Shown here: positions 33,874 to 33,932 of the stretch, piece after piece
How the letters are laid out: every line of letters starts with the position of its first letter
How positions within the stretch are numbered: position 1 is the stretch's first letter
Source: Thermoguttaceae bacterium
Lineage (GTDB): Bacteria; Planctomycetota; Planctomycetia; Pirellulales; Thermoguttaceae
DNA: 33,932 bases
NCBI GenBank assembly: GCA_025062105.1
Contig: JANXAQ010000210.1
Coordinates: 1-33,932, forward strand
Direction: 5' to 3'
Made by a program: the position numbers and the translations under genes
The notes under the pieces: generated by a model
The model's database searches: none
The model's input: only the letters and a program-made list of their open reading frames with translations
What the model was told of the DNA's origin: nothing

Positions 33874-33932
33874 TTAAGCCAGGCCAAGGCGATGGAGGAT
33901 TTCGTCGGCCAAGCTGACGAGGTCTTTGCCTT
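33874..33932 (-). CDS. C-terminus of an unidentified gene (partial)
   Basis: The minus strand reads GKDLVSLADEILHRLGLA and stops with TAA at 33874-33876; the rest lies beyond the window. Codon choice looks like the neighbouring genes and the frame is open to the edge. It is too short to identify. Confidence 0.45.
   Translation of the reverse strand, partial: GKDLVSLADEILHRLGLA

Overview
The window looks like chromosomal DNA of a planctomycete. This is an inference from gene content, with no phylogenetic marker to confirm it. The pointers are a PEP-CTERM tail, a Tat-exported sugar-phosphate isomerase/epimerase-like protein, an exported NHL-repeat protein, a duplicated STN-like exported protein, a one-PDZ HtrA protease, and biosynthetic genes that mostly stand alone. 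I count 17 complete genes, one partial gene at the right edge and one gene remnant. Coding sequence covers only about 57% of the window. No tRNA, rRNA, CRISPR array, phage gene, transposase or defence system was recognised.

Layout, left to right: class 1 dihydroorotate dehydrogenase (-); HD-domain protein (+); tandem-GNAT acetyltransferase followed by an SDR oxidoreductase (both -, probably one transcript); a PEP-CTERM remnant (+); LolD/MacB-type ABC ATPase (+); branched-chain aminotransferase ilvE (+); HtrA/Deg protease (+); argB, argD and argF (+); nadB followed by an NHL-repeat protein (-, probable operon); Tat-exported epimerase-like protein (-); agmatine deiminase (-); Glu/Leu dehydrogenase (-); membrane diguanylate cyclase (+); duplicated STN-like exported protein (-); C-terminus of an unknown gene (-). 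Amino-acid and nitrogen metabolism dominates. GDH and IlvE interconvert glutamate, ArgB/D/F take acetylglutamate towards citrulline, agmatine deiminase uses an arginine-derived substrate, NadB opens NAD synthesis from aspartate and PyrD serves pyrimidine synthesis.

The striking feature lies between the genes. About 43% of the window is AT-richer intergenic DNA packed with short, non-coding, MITE-like repeats, often inserted into one another. The main family (called R1 here) has 18 full or near-full copies plus 3 fragments, so full copies outnumber complete genes. Nearly all R1 copies are 144-150 bp long. They end in an 18-bp terminal inverted repeat, CTCGACTTTTGCCATTTT / AAAATGGCAAAAGTCGAG. 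Inside are three further hairpins whose stems are kept by paired changes between some copies, which gives a cloverleaf fold. Several copies carry 5-6 bp target duplications, and two sit inside other repeats whose uninterrupted paralogues supply the empty site. Other families are R2 (about 190 bp, ends GGAACYTCTGC, one copy nested in another with duplication CGTA), R5 (98-157 bp, ends AGGCTGTCCTAAA), and longer two-copy families R3, R4 and R8. Family names are local to this report, and all repeat calls were made by eye. Elements often touch stop codons (htrA, argF) or lie just ahead of start codons (GNAT gene, gdh, STN-like gene), so they may also supply transcript ends or leaders.
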